Shown: piece after piece, positions 1-6,894 of the stretch
Layout: each line of letters begins with the position of its first letter
Position numbering within the stretch: the stretch's first letter is position 1
Assembly (NCBI GenBank): GCA_002710085.1
Contig: PAOX01000018.1
Location: 1 to 19,345, forward strand
Direction of reading: 5' to 3'
DNA: 19,345 nucleotides
Source: Fidelibacterota bacterium
Lineage (GTDB): Bacteria; Marinisomatota; Marinisomatia; SCGC-AAA003-L08; TMED6
The notes under the pieces: generated by a model
Told to the model about the DNA's origin: nothing
Database searches by the model: none
Seen by the model: only the letters and a program-made list of their open reading frames with translations
Made by a program: the position numbers and the translations under genes

Positions 1-1316
1 GTGGAAGTAATTCTAGTATAGGTTGGTCTCAGATTATATCACTTAACAGTCCAAATGAAGATTGGTTTGGCGATTTAGATTTAGAATCCTATTATTTAAG
101 ACCAGAGATTTTAAAACAAGTTATATTTACAAAAGATATGTTGGGTAATCATCTAACAGATCCTGATACTTTATTAATAGCTGCTGCTTTTTCTTCCAAT
201 TATATATTTGGACCTGTAATAGCAAGCTCATTTATAAGGGATGATGATAATAATAGTTGGAATATAAGTGAAATTTATGAAGGCAACCAACCAACTGGAA
301 ATGAAAGTTATTCTATTAGAGATATGCAAATTTATACTGATCAAATAACAGGTATAGAGATGTTATTTACAACCGTAGGTACAAAAGGGATATTTGTAGG
401 TAAATATAATCAAGATTTAAATCACAAAATTCAGTGGAGTCCCATTCCAGAATTTGATGATATAGATATAAGACCGCTTGGTATTGTTGTGGCAAATAAT
501 GAACTTTATTTTTCATCTGGAAATAAAATATATAAAAGAATTGATGGGCCCAATCCTAGTTATAACATAATTCATGATTTTAGTGATTTAAATTCTAATA
601 TTAATCCTGCTGTAGGTGGTATTCGTGGTTTAACTACAATAAAGCATAATAATGATGATTCATTAATACTTATGTGGTGTCCAGATAGCCAGTCTAAGGG
701 AACTATATTTAGATTAGACCCAATAAATAATGGCAATTTTAACAGGGTATATGAAACAAAACTTTCTTTACTAGTAGAAGAATATCTTCCAGGAACATCC
801 GTAAACTATTTATTGGGAGCCTACAATGAATTTTATAAAATTTATGATAACGTAGAAGATGAATATGTTCATTTTATTGGATTTGAAGCTACTATTCAAG
901 GAGGAAACTATCCAACATGGAATGGATATTATAATGGTGCATTATATGCAATCAGAAACAATGATGCTGAATATAGTTTAAAAGAAATCAATGGACATAT
1001 TTCATTTAATGATCCTCCATTAGTTGCAACCCGATGTTATGTAGAATCACCATTTCCTGGTGAAAATTCTATTTATTTTGGAGGGTTTGATCCTAATGGT
1101 TTTATATCAACAAATAGGGCATGGATTTATAAAAAAATAAATACTACTATTGGAGATATAAATGGAGATGGTGGTTTAAATATTTTAGATGTAGTCCAAT
1201 TAATTGATATTATTCTTGATAATGAATATTTACAAAATGGAGATATTAATCAGGACGATATTTTAAATATACTTGATGTTATTCAGTTAGTAAATATAAT
1301 TTTAAATAATTATTAA
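1..1316 (+). CDS. Secreted dockerin-tailed protein, 5' end outside window (partial)
   Basis: The reading frame is open from base 3 with no start needed inside the window, so the gene begins upstream; the ATG at 138 is internal (codons before it read on smoothly as GSNSSIGWSQIIS...). The visible part (about 438 residues) has many short beta-strand-like stretches and aromatic/Gly turns, as in beta-propeller or other all-beta surface proteins, but I recognise no specific enzyme family. The last ~55 residues are a dockerin-like pair of calcium loops, GDINGDGGLNILDVVQLI and GDINQDDILNILDVIQLV, each followed by a hydrophobic helix. The D-x-N-x-D-G-x-x-N-x-x-D spacing matches the type I dockerin/EF-hand loop. 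Because at least six other proteins here share this tail, I infer an exported, surface-attached or assembled protein. The role of the body is unknown. It ends 12 nt before the glycosylase gene. Confidence 0.8.
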   Translation, partial: GSNSSIGWSQIISLNSPNEDWFGDLDLESYYLRPEILKQVIFTKDMLGNHLTDPDTLLIAAAFSSNYIFGPVIASSFIRDDDNNSWNISEIYEGNQPTGNESYSIRDMQIYTDQITGIEMLFTTVGTKGIFVGKYNQDLNHKIQWSPIPEFDDIDIRPLGIVVANNELYFSSGNKIYKRIDGPNPSYNIIHDFSDLNSNINPAVGGIRGLTTIKHNNDDSLILMWCPDSQSKGTIFRLDPINNGNFNRVYETKLSLLVEEYLPGTSVNYLLGAYNEFYKIYDNVEDEYVHFIGFEATIQGGNYPTWNGYYNGALYAIRNNDAEYSLKEINGHISFNDPPLVATRCYVESPFPGENSIYFGGFDPNGFISTNRAWIYKKINTTIGDINGDGGLNILDVVQLIDIILDNEYLQNGDINQDDILNILDVIQLVNIILNNY

Positions 1317-1328
1317 AGGTTTTTTTAA

Positions 1329-1943
1329 ATGAAACAAACATTAATAAATCAATCAATTGTACATTTAAAAAAAGACCAAAAACTAAAAATTTTAATAAAT
1401 AAATATCCTATTCCAAAATTTTCACCTAATGAAAACTATTTTGATGCATTATCTAAATCAATTATTTATCAACAATTAAGTGGTAAAGTGGCTAAAATCA
1501 TTTATACTAGATTTTTATCCTTATTTAAAGATAAAATTCCAAATCCTAATCAATACTTAGATATTACAAAATCTGATTTAAAAGGTATTGGTTTATCTAA
1601 ACAAAAAATAGATTATATAAATCATCTATCTAATTTTTTTATAGAAAAAGGTAATAAAATTCAATTTAAAACTGATTCTGATCAAGAAATTTATAGACAA
1701 TTAATTGCTATTAAAGGAATAGGTCAATGGACAATTGATATGTTTATGATGTTTACGTTGTGTAAAACTGATATTCTACCTATTGGTGATTTAGGGATTA
1801 AAAAAGCCTTTAAAGACTTATACAATTTAAAAGAATTGCCTTCTGAAAGCTTTATGAAAGAAATCAGTTTACCATGGCAGCCTTATAGAACAATTGCTTG
1901 TTGTTATTTATGGATGATTGTAGATGATGGTGATGTTTGGTAA
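1329..1943 (+). CDS. DNA-3-methyladenine glycosylase II (AlkA-like, HhH-GPD family)
   Basis: Base-excision repair glycosylase that removes alkylated purines from DNA in the cytoplasm. The 204-residue protein has the HhH-GPD layout: IIYQQLSGKVA at 45-55, typical of the AlkA/Mag group; a helix-hairpin-helix around residues 124-143 (LIAIKGIGQWTIDMF); and the catalytic Asp in LPIGDLGIKKAF, about D154. The length suits the compact Mag1/AlkA type without the N-terminal AlkA domain. No Cys cluster of an iron-sulfur site is visible, which argues against the Nth/MutY branches. The ATG at 1329 is preceded by AAAGG 10 nt upstream. The gene follows the dockerin protein by 12 nt but is functionally unrelated to it, and it ends before an intrinsic terminator at 1970-1991. 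Confidence 0.9.
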   Translation: MKQTLINQSIVHLKKDQKLKILINKYPIPKFSPNENYFDALSKSIIYQQLSGKVAKIIYTRFLSLFKDKIPNPNQYLDITKSDLKGIGLSKQKIDYINHLSNFFIEKGNKIQFKTDSDQEIYRQLIAIKGIGQWTIDMFMMFTLCKTDILPIGDLGIKKAFKDLYNLKELPSESFMKEISLPWQPYRTIACCYLWMIVDDGDVW

Positions 1944-1969
1944 AGGAATAAATAATAAATAATCAGTAA

Positions 1970-1991
1970 AAAAACATCAAATGATGTTTTT
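1970..1991 (+). terminator. Intrinsic terminator after the glycosylase gene
   Basis: AAAAACATCA, a 2-nt loop, then TGATGTTTTT form a perfect 10-bp stem ending in a T run, 27 nt after the glycosylase stop. The stem is AT-rich and the poly-A/poly-T arms make it potentially bidirectional. Confidence 0.6.
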
Positions 1992-2027
1992 AAAGATAAA
2001 ACTTATTTTTTTCTTTCTCTTGGTATA

Positions 2028-2033
2028 TATAAT
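2028..2033 (+). promoter_or_regulatory. Possible -10 element upstream of the cold-shock gene
   Basis: TATAAT lies within TATATATAATT between the upstream terminator and the csp gene. No convincing -35 is visible at 16-18 nt upstream (T-rich sequence only). It would give a 5' leader of roughly 45-50 nt before the ATG at 2087, in keeping with cold-shock mRNAs. Such a motif is common by chance in AT-rich DNA. Confidence 0.3.
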
Positions 2034-2086
2034 TAAACATCGTAGGTTTGCACACTTTTAATAATATAAATTAAGGAAAATATATA

Positions 2087-2299
2087 ATGAGTGAAGTAAA
2101 ACAAGGTACAGTAAAGTGGTTTAATGACCAAAAAGGTTTTGGTTTTATAGAACCTGAAGGTAGTGATAAAGATCTTTTTGTACACATGAGTGAAATACAA
2201 ATGGATGGATTCAAAACTTTAAAAGATGGACAAAAAGTTGAATTCACAGAAGGATCTAGTGAAAAAGGGCCTTGCGCAACAAACGTAATCCCTAAATAG
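2087..2299 (+). CDS. Cold-shock protein, CspA family (single CSD)
   Basis: A 70-residue single cold-shock domain that binds single-stranded RNA and DNA and melts RNA secondary structure. It starts [15 protein letters not shown], with RNP1 as KGFGFI (16-21) and RNP2 as LFVHM (30-34). It ends [20 protein letters not shown], the usual place for this family to stop. The ATG is preceded by AAGGAAAA about 8-12 nt upstream. It appears to be its own transcription unit, lying between a terminator at 1970-1991 and one at 2359-2388. The length is normal and nothing is missing. The leader from about 2035 to 2086 could carry temperature-dependent structure, but I see no strong hairpin in it. Confidence 0.95.
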   Translation: MSEVKQGTVKWFNDQKGFGFIEPEGSDKDLFVHMSEIQMDGFKTLKDGQKVEFTEGSSEKGPCATNVIPK

Positions 2300-2358
2300 T
2301 CACATTACTTATCCTGATTGAGGGCTATAGGTTCTCTTATTTCCTCAATTTTTGATTT

Positions 2359-2388
2359 AAAAAAGCCTCTTTTATTAGAGGCTTTTTT
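2359..2388 (+). terminator. Intrinsic terminator after the cold-shock gene
   Basis: AAAAAAGCCTCT, a 6-nt loop, and AGAGGCTTTTTT form a perfect 12-bp stem with a T tract. A weaker outer pairing (ATTGAGG at 2317-2323 with CCTCAAT at 2343-2349) sits just upstream. It ends 17 nt before the DUF302 ATG, so that gene either has a promoter overlapping this hairpin or depends on readthrough. Confidence 0.85.
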
Positions 2389-2404
2389 ATATTTAGATTA
2401 TGGT

Positions 2405-2794
2405 ATGAGATATTCATATTCAAAAGATATAAATTCTAATTTCAAAGATGCTGAAAATAAAGTTAAAGATGCTTTGTTTGAGGTCGGATTTGGAGTGTTA
2501 ACTGAAATCAATATGAAAGAAGCTTTCAAAATGAAATTAGATTTAGATTATAAAAATTATAAAATTTTAGGAGCATGTAATCCTGAATTGGCACATGAAG
2601 CATTAGGCTATGAAAAATTAATTGGTGTGTTAATGCCTTGTAATGTATTAGTGATTGATAATGAGAATCAAACCACTAAAGTTGTATTTCCTAACGCGCA
2701 AAGTCTTTTAGAGGTGACAGATAATAAAGATGTTTTTTTATTAGCAGATAAGGTTGATAAATTATTAAAAACAGCTTTTAATGCAATTAAATAA
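2405..2794 (+). CDS. DUF302 family protein
   Basis: A 129-residue protein of the DUF302 family (small cytoplasmic or periplasmic alpha/beta proteins of unknown biochemical role). Visible family marks are FEVGFGVLTEINMKEAFKMKL near the N terminus, YKILGACNPELAHEAL in the middle and the VLMPCNVLVID strand followed by a short acidic turn. I place the start at the ATG at 2405. The open frame reaches back to a TTG at 2318, but that would put the cold-shock terminator (2359-2388) inside the coding sequence, and DUF302 proteins normally begin shortly before a (Y/F)S-type strand. No good ribosome-binding site is visible. No signal peptide is present with this start. A substrate cannot be read from the sequence. 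Confidence 0.82.
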   Translation: MRYSYSKDINSNFKDAENKVKDALFEVGFGVLTEINMKEAFKMKLDLDYKNYKILGACNPELAHEALGYEKLIGVLMPCNVLVIDNENQTTKVVFPNAQSLLEVTDNKDVFLLADKVDKLLKTAFNAIK

Positions 2795-2838
2795 TAATAT
2801 TTAACTTAAATTAACAAACAATTTTATAAAGGAAAAAA

Positions 2839-3519
2839 ATGAAATTATATTTAAAACTAATAATCATATCAATGGTATCTTTTATTTTTGCTGAATGTTC
2901 TGAGATAGATAATCAAGAAGATTGTGATCGTACTGAATGGTGTGAATGGTCAGAAAATGCTGGTTGTATTGAAGGTGAATGGGATGAAGAAGATTGGGAA
3001 GATGAGTGCAGGTTTTTAGATAATGAAGAAGATTGTCTAGAAGCAGGTTGTGAATGGGGTGATAACGATGGATGCTATGGTAATTGGGATGATGACGAAG
3101 AAGGTGATGATGAGGAAGAATGGCCTTGTGAAGATATAGAAAGTTCATTAGAATGTGAGTATTCTGAAAATTGTGAATGGGTAAATGATTCTTGTCAATC
3201 AAAAGATGGTGACGGCGGAGCTTTAGATAATGAAATAGATTTAGAATATAGCCTGTTAAAAAATTATCCAAACCCATTTAATCCGCAAACTACAATTAAT
3301 TTTTCATTAGATGAACCTGGTCAAATTTCTTTAAAAGTATATGATATAGCTGGTAAAGAAGTAGGCAATCTTATAAATGGTTTTTATTCAGTAGGTAATT
3401 ATAGTGTTCAATGGAATGCTAAGGATATGTATGGAAAGCAATTATCTTCAGGGATTTATATTTATCAATTGAATACTAAAAAAGGTATCTTATCTAATAG
3501 AATGGTACTAATGAGATAG
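2839..3519 (+). CDS. Secreted acidic Cys/Trp-rich protein with Por/T9SS-like C-terminal sorting domain
   Basis: The 226-residue protein starts with a signal peptide (MKLYLKLIIISMVSFIFA). Three Cys/Trp modules follow, of the pattern C-x(6)-(E/Q)-x-x-C-x(4-5)-C-E-W-x(4-6)-C, at about residues 20-43, 57-79 and 97-119, separated by strongly acidic linkers (runs of D, E and W). The last ~90 residues match the NYPNPFNP...TTI.FSL...G.ISLKVYDIAGKEV...G.Y.VQWN...SSGIYIYQL...RMVLMR pattern of the TIGR04183 / FlgD-Ig-like C-terminal domain, used for secretion and surface attachment in FCB bacteria. It is the only protein in the window with this tail rather than a dockerin-like one. The function of the acidic Cys modules is unknown; disulfide-stabilised ion-binding knobs are one possibility. 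GGAAAAAA lies just before the ATG. A strong terminator follows. Confidence 0.88.
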   Translation: MKLYLKLIIISMVSFIFAECSEIDNQEDCDRTEWCEWSENAGCIEGEWDEEDWEDECRFLDNEEDCLEAGCEWGDNDGCYGNWDDDEEGDDEEEWPCEDIESSLECEYSENCEWVNDSCQSKDGDGGALDNEIDLEYSLLKNYPNPFNPQTTINFSLDEPGQISLKVYDIAGKEVGNLINGFYSVGNYSVQWNAKDMYGKQLSSGIYIYQLNTKKGILSNRMVLMR

Positions 3520-3543
3520 TTTTTATTAAATAATAGTAATGAC

Positions 3544-3570
3544 AAAAAGCCTCTTTATAGAGGCTTTTTT
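3544..3570 (+). terminator. Intrinsic terminator after the sorting-domain protein
   Basis: AAAAAGCCTCT, loop TTAT, AGAGGCTTTTT form an 11-bp stem followed by more T. The GCCTCT/AGAGGC core is identical to that of the terminator at 2359-2388. Confidence 0.88.
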
Positions 3571-3597
3571 GTTCTGTAGATTTGCTATATAATTTTG
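3568..3597 (+). promoter_or_regulatory. Possible promoter before the glycosyltransferase-like gene
   Basis: TTTG at 3568-3571 and TAATTTTG at 3590-3597 fit the Bacteroidetes-type pattern TTTG-N(18-21)-TAnnTTTG; the same stretch also contains a sigma70-like TATAAT at 3588-3593. The ATG at 3605 is only about 8-11 nt downstream, so transcripts would be nearly leaderless. The element overlaps the T tract of the preceding terminator. Motif only, no further evidence. Confidence 0.35.
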
Positions 3598-3604
3598 GAT
3601 TATT

Positions 3605-4582
3605 ATGATGTCATCAAAAAAAATACTTTATGCATTAAATGGAACTGGTTCAGGTCATATAACTAGAGCTAGACAGCTTATTCCTTATTTAAGGAAAAAG
3701 TATGATGTAGATATATTGATTAGTGGTAAAAATAATATTATAGATTCTAATCTAAATATAAAATATAATTTTAAAGGTTTTACTTTTATTATAAACAAGA
3801 ATGGTAGAGTTAGTTATTTAAAATCTTTATTTGGAAATAATTTATTTCGTTTTATTATTGATTTATTTCGATTGAATATTAATCAGTATGATTTAATTAT
3901 ATCTGATTTTGAACCTATTTCTGCTTGGGCAAGCAAAATAAAAGGTAAGCCATCTTTACAATTATCTCATCAATCATCATTATTTTCTAAAAAAAGTCCA
4001 AGGCCTAAAAATGTAGATAGATTAGCTGAGTTTTTTATCAAATGGTATAGTCCATGTGACCGTTATATGGGATTTCATTTTAAAAATTATGATTCAAATA
4101 TTTATGGCCCACTTTTAAGAGATAAAATTATTAATGCAAGTCCTCAAATAAATAATTATTATGTAGTTTATTTATGGAACTATAGCTCAGAGTATATTGT
4201 TAGTGTATTATCACAATTACAAGATTATAAATTTAAAGTTTTTGATTCTCAAGCAAACAAACAATATGCTATTGAAAATTGTGAAATTATTCCAACTGGT
4301 GATGACGTTTTTTTTAATGCAATTTTAAATTGTAAAGGTGTTATATGTGGAGCAGGGTTTGAATTACCTGCAGAAGTATTATATTTAAAAAAGAAATTAT
4401 ATGTTATTCCAATTGGTAATCAATATGAGCAAAAATGTAATGCTCAAGCATTAATTGAAATGGGTGTAGATAGTAATGATATTTTAAATAAAGATTACTT
4501 ATTAAGTTGGCTCAAAAAAGATCATTTAGTTAGTTATAATTTAAATATATGTAATGCTGATGAGATTATAGAAGCTATCTGA
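3605..4582 (+). CDS. Glycosyltransferase-like protein, TIGR00661 (MJ1255) / GT-B type
   Basis: A 325-residue cytoplasmic protein resembling the TIGR00661/MJ1255 group of GT-B-fold glycosyltransferases, related to MurG and UGT enzymes. The N terminus has ILYALNGTGSGHITRARQL, the Gly-rich GHxxRA loop diagnostic of the group. YDLIISDFEP follows at about 94-103. The C-terminal half has the nucleotide-sugar-site signature CGAGFELPAEVLYLKKKLYVIPIGNQYEQKCNA, equivalent to the GGxxTxxE...P...Q..NA region of GT28 enzymes. Donor and acceptor are unknown. Two consecutive ATGs (3605 and 3608) are possible starts and neither has a ribosome-binding site. It is 46 nt upstream of the first selenoprotein gene on the same strand and could belong to that operon. 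Confidence 0.82.
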   Translation: MMSSKKILYALNGTGSGHITRARQLIPYLRKKYDVDILISGKNNIIDSNLNIKYNFKGFTFIINKNGRVSYLKSLFGNNLFRFIIDLFRLNINQYDLIISDFEPISAWASKIKGKPSLQLSHQSSLFSKKSPRPKNVDRLAEFFIKWYSPCDRYMGFHFKNYDSNIYGPLLRDKIINASPQINNYYVVYLWNYSSEYIVSVLSQLQDYKFKVFDSQANKQYAIENCEIIPTGDDVFFNAILNCKGVICGAGFELPAEVLYLKKKLYVIPIGNQYEQKCNAQALIEMGVDSNDILNKDYLLSWLKKDHLVSYNLNICNADEIIEAI

Positions 4583-4628
4583 TGAAATTGATATTTTTTT
4601 AGTCCAATATTCTTTATATTAAATCAAG

Positions 4629-5288
4629 ATGAATAAATATATACTTATATTTTTAATGCCAATTTTCGTTTTAGCAAATTACGAATATTCATTACAAGAT
4701 TTTAATAATACATCTCCTACTTATAGAGAAGATGTTTGGTTACCTTCTTATACAAATCATATTACATTACACTATTTTTCTACTCAAGGCTGAGCGGGCT
4801 GAACGAATACATTCAGGCAGTTGTCTGAGTTTCAAGATGAATTAAAAAGTGATTATGGATATGATAATATTGTCATTATAGCAGTTGGTCAAGAAAATAT
4901 AAGCGATTTTAATGATAATTTTTGTGCCAATTCAGATTTGCCTCTTGTAATGGATGAATATCCTGAATTACCAATTAGAGAGCAGTTTTCTCCTTATGGA
5001 TTAGATCATTATTTGGTTATTTTAGATTATCATGGAAATTATATTGATCATATTAATTTACTCAGTTTGGGTAATGCTCAAAAGAATTATATATTGGGTA
5101 TATTAGAAGAACACTATGATCAATCTATTTTAGGCGATTTAAATGGTGATAGTATCTTAAATATTAATGATTTAATTATTATAGTAGATTTCATTCTTTC
5201 TGAGATTTATAATGAAAGTGGTGATATGAATTCTGATGGCGGATTAAATATTCAAGATATTTCTATTTTATTAAATATTATTATTTAA
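4629..5288 (+). CDS. Exported thioredoxin-fold selenoprotein with U-A-G-U active site, SelP-N-like, dockerin-like tail
   Basis: Read through two in-frame UGA codons (4791-4793 and 4800-4802) this is one 219-residue protein. Residues 1-16 are a signal peptide (MNKYILIFLMPIFVLA). Next comes SLQDFNNTSPTYREDVWLP, a redoxin-type lead-in, then a beta strand ITLHYFSTQG ending in U55-A-G-U58, the position where thioredoxin-fold proteins carry CxxC. The helix TNTFRQLSEFQDEL, strand NIVIIAVGQ, LPLVMDEYP and the strand pair YLVILDYHGNYIDHINL complete the fold. Residues 169-219 are a dockerin-like calcium-loop pair. The spacing resembles the N-terminal domain of animal selenoprotein P (UxxC, then GYxNIxxIxV, IS, and a D-x-x-G-x-x-x-H strand). 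I infer a thiol/selenol oxidoreductase or peroxidase in the envelope. A conventional caller would start at a spurious TTG at 4821. A pseudogene with two nonsense mutations is the alternative, but both stops fall exactly at redox positions. Confidence 0.85.
4791..4816 (+). promoter_or_regulatory. UGA recoding site and candidate bacterial SECIS hairpin 1
   Basis: UGA at 4791-4793 is followed by 5 nt and then CTGAA (4799-4803) pairing with TTCAG (4812-4816) around the 8-nt loop CGAATACA. The second UGA (4800-4802) lies inside the 5' arm. Bacterial SECIS elements are short stem-loops within the coding sequence immediately 3' of the UGA, bound by SelB, which fits this location. The region is visibly more GC-rich than its surroundings. 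Confidence 0.6.
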
Positions 5289-5295
5289 CATAATC

Positions 5296-6399
5296 ATGTT
5301 ATTTATCATTTTTTTTTCACTTTTAGTATCACAAAATCAAAATTGTATTTCAGAAAAATCTATATTTGAACGATCTATTTATGAAACAGGTGATACTCTA
5401 TCTATTTCAGATCAAAATATTTTATTTCCTGTTTGTAATGGGTCTGGAAATTATGAGATAGGTGATAACTTTTCGTTTTCTGATTTTAATGGTAATGTTA
5501 ATGATGAATATAAAATTAGTATTATTAGTATGAATGCTACTTGGTGACCCGCATGTTACGAATACATCAGTTTGATGGATGAGTTAATTGAGTTTATAGA
5601 TGAAGATGATAGGCTAGAATTTATTATCAGTCTTGATTATAGTTCTAATGAAAATGATTTATATTCATGTAGTGAATGGGCTGATTTATATTCTGAATTA
5701 GGTGATTATGGAAATAATCCACTTATATTAGATACTGACCCGGATTACTATATATGGAATATGTTTGCTGGTAATACTTATTCAGCATATGCTTTTTTAG
5801 ATCATAATATGGTTTTGAGATATAAGTTTGATATGCCAAATTTATATTCATTTCAATATAATTATATTCCTCAGTTAATTGATTCTATGTATGGATGTAC
5901 AGATTCAGATGCCTGTAACTATGATTTGGGAGCTATTTATGATGATGGTTCCTGTCAATTTATTGATTGTGATTTATGTGATGATATGGATAATCAATTA
6001 GATTGCATGAATGTTGAGGGCTGTATGTGGATGGGTGATCATTGTATGGAAGCTAATGATAATTGTATGGATTATGATAATCAGTTAGATTGTATGAATA
6101 ATGATGGTTGTTATTGGATGGGTGATCATTGTATGTCTGGTTCAAGTTGTGTAGATCCAATTGCATTAAATTATAATCCTATTGCTGATTTATTAGGAGA
6201 TGGAGATGATGATTCATGCCAGTATTCTCCTTTTATATATTTTGGATGTACTTATGAGAATGCGCTTAATTACGATGAAAATGCAAATGTTGATGATGGG
6301 TCATGTGAATATATGCTTGGAGATTTAAATAATGATGGTGGAGTTAATATTTTAGATATAAGTGTTCTTGTAAATTGGATTCTGGAAATTTTTAATTAA
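5296..6399 (+). CDS. Exported TlpA/thioredoxin-like selenoprotein (W-U-P-A-C) with Cys-rich and dockerin-like C terminus
   Basis: Read through one UGA at 5545-5547 this gives 367 residues. A short signal peptide (MLFIIFFSLLVS) is followed by about 70 residues including GDNFSFSDFNGN, the lead-in of TlpA/AhpC-type redoxins. The active-site strand KISIISMNATW then ends in U84-P-A-C87, exactly where TlpA proteins have WCPPC. The fold continues to about residue 195 (helix YISLMDELIEFI, strand LEFIISLDYSS, PLILDTDPDYYIWN, AYAFLDHNMVL). The remainder is modular: a GCTDxxAxNYxxxAxxDDGSC repeat (200-221), two Cys/Trp modules of the type DNQLDCMNxxGCxWMGDHC (about 225-282), a degenerate and a good second GCTD-type repeat (285-309 and 317-338), and a single dockerin-like loop GDLNNDGGVNILD (342-367). 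The start is 7 nt after the stop of the preceding selenoprotein gene. I infer an envelope disulfide/selenosulfide oxidoreductase. A conventional call would split it at 5547 and restart at a TTG at 5572. Confidence 0.87.
5545..5567 (+). promoter_or_regulatory. UGA recoding site and candidate bacterial SECIS hairpin 2
   Basis: UGA at 5545-5547 is followed by 5 nt and then ATGT (5553-5556) pairing with ACAT (5564-5567) around the 7-nt loop TACGAAT. The stem is short and weak. The spacing from the UGA and the 10-mer ACGAATACAT (5558-5567) are shared with the candidate at 4791-4816, whose copy of the 10-mer is at 4803-4812. Confidence 0.5.
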
Positions 6400-6408
6400 G
6401 TTTTATTT

Positions 6409-6885
6409 ATGGATACTTTAAGTCATGCATTATGGGGAAAAGGTTTATTTGGATATAGGAAATATAGATGGTATTCAATTTTATTTGGAGCTTTTCCTGA
6501 TCTATCATCTTTTGGTGTTTTTTTTATTTTTAATATTTTCACAAATCCAGCTAATTATAAATTTGGTAAGCCCTCGTTAGATGAAATACCTTATTGGGTA
6601 TTTAATTTATATGACTTTTCTCATAGTTTAGTTATAGCCTTGATGTTTCTTTCGATTATGTATTTTATAAATAAGGATTTATTCTTTCCAATGCTTGCGT
6701 GGCCATTTCATATTTTATTAGATGTTTTTACTCACTCAGCAGCTTTTTTCCCAACGCCAATTTTTTGGCCCATATTAGATTATAAGTTTGATGGAATTCC
6801 TTGGTCAAGTCCATATATATGGTTATCTAATATTTTATGTATTATTATTTTATTTTTATATAGAAGAAAAAATAAAACAGTTTAA
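6409..6885 (+). CDS. YdjM-like membrane-bound metal-dependent hydrolase family protein
   Basis: A 158-residue inner-membrane protein with about four hydrophobic segments. It opens with MDTLSHALWGKGL and has GAFPDLSSF (about 28-36), DFSHSLV (69-75) and WPFHILLDVFTHS (98-110). This pattern of MDxxxH, DxD/PD, SH and HxxxDxxTH residues at membrane edges is typical of the YdjM/DUF457 family, annotated as membrane-bound metal-dependent hydrolases; the true substrate is not known. The His and Asp residues that would bind metal are all present. It begins 9 nt after the second selenoprotein gene and ends 9 nt before psd, so co-transcription is likely. No ribosome-binding site is obvious. Confidence 0.8.
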   Translation: MDTLSHALWGKGLFGYRKYRWYSILFGAFPDLSSFGVFFIFNIFTNPANYKFGKPSLDEIPYWVFNLYDFSHSLVIALMFLSIMYFINKDLFFPMLAWPFHILLDVFTHSAAFFPTPIFWPILDYKFDGIPWSSPYIWLSNILCIIILFLYRRKNKTV

Positions 6886-6894
6886 ATTATACAT

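Noticed and set aside
2318..2404. Extended N terminus of the DUF302 protein from TTG 2318
   Set aside because: It would translate through a strong terminator hairpin (2359-2388) and matches nothing in the family.
2882..3277. Minus-strand reading frame of 131 codons opposite the acidic Cys/Trp-rich gene
   Set aside because: It is rich in His and Leu because it mirrors GAT/GAA/TGG codons on the plus strand; it has no domain, and the plus-strand gene has a signal peptide and a sorting tail.
2359..3570. The two GCCTCT/AGAGGC terminators as a DNA uptake or repeat family
   Set aside because: Only two copies, both in normal terminator positions; the shared 6-bp core does not need a further explanation.
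4821..5288. Independent gene starting at TTG 4821
   Set aside because: It would lack the first strand, active site and signal peptide of a thioredoxin fold that are encoded in frame just upstream; TTG reads better as an internal Leu.
5572..6399. Independent gene starting at TTG 5572
   Set aside because: It starts in the middle of the active-site helix; the upstream frame supplies W-U-P-A-C and the signal peptide.
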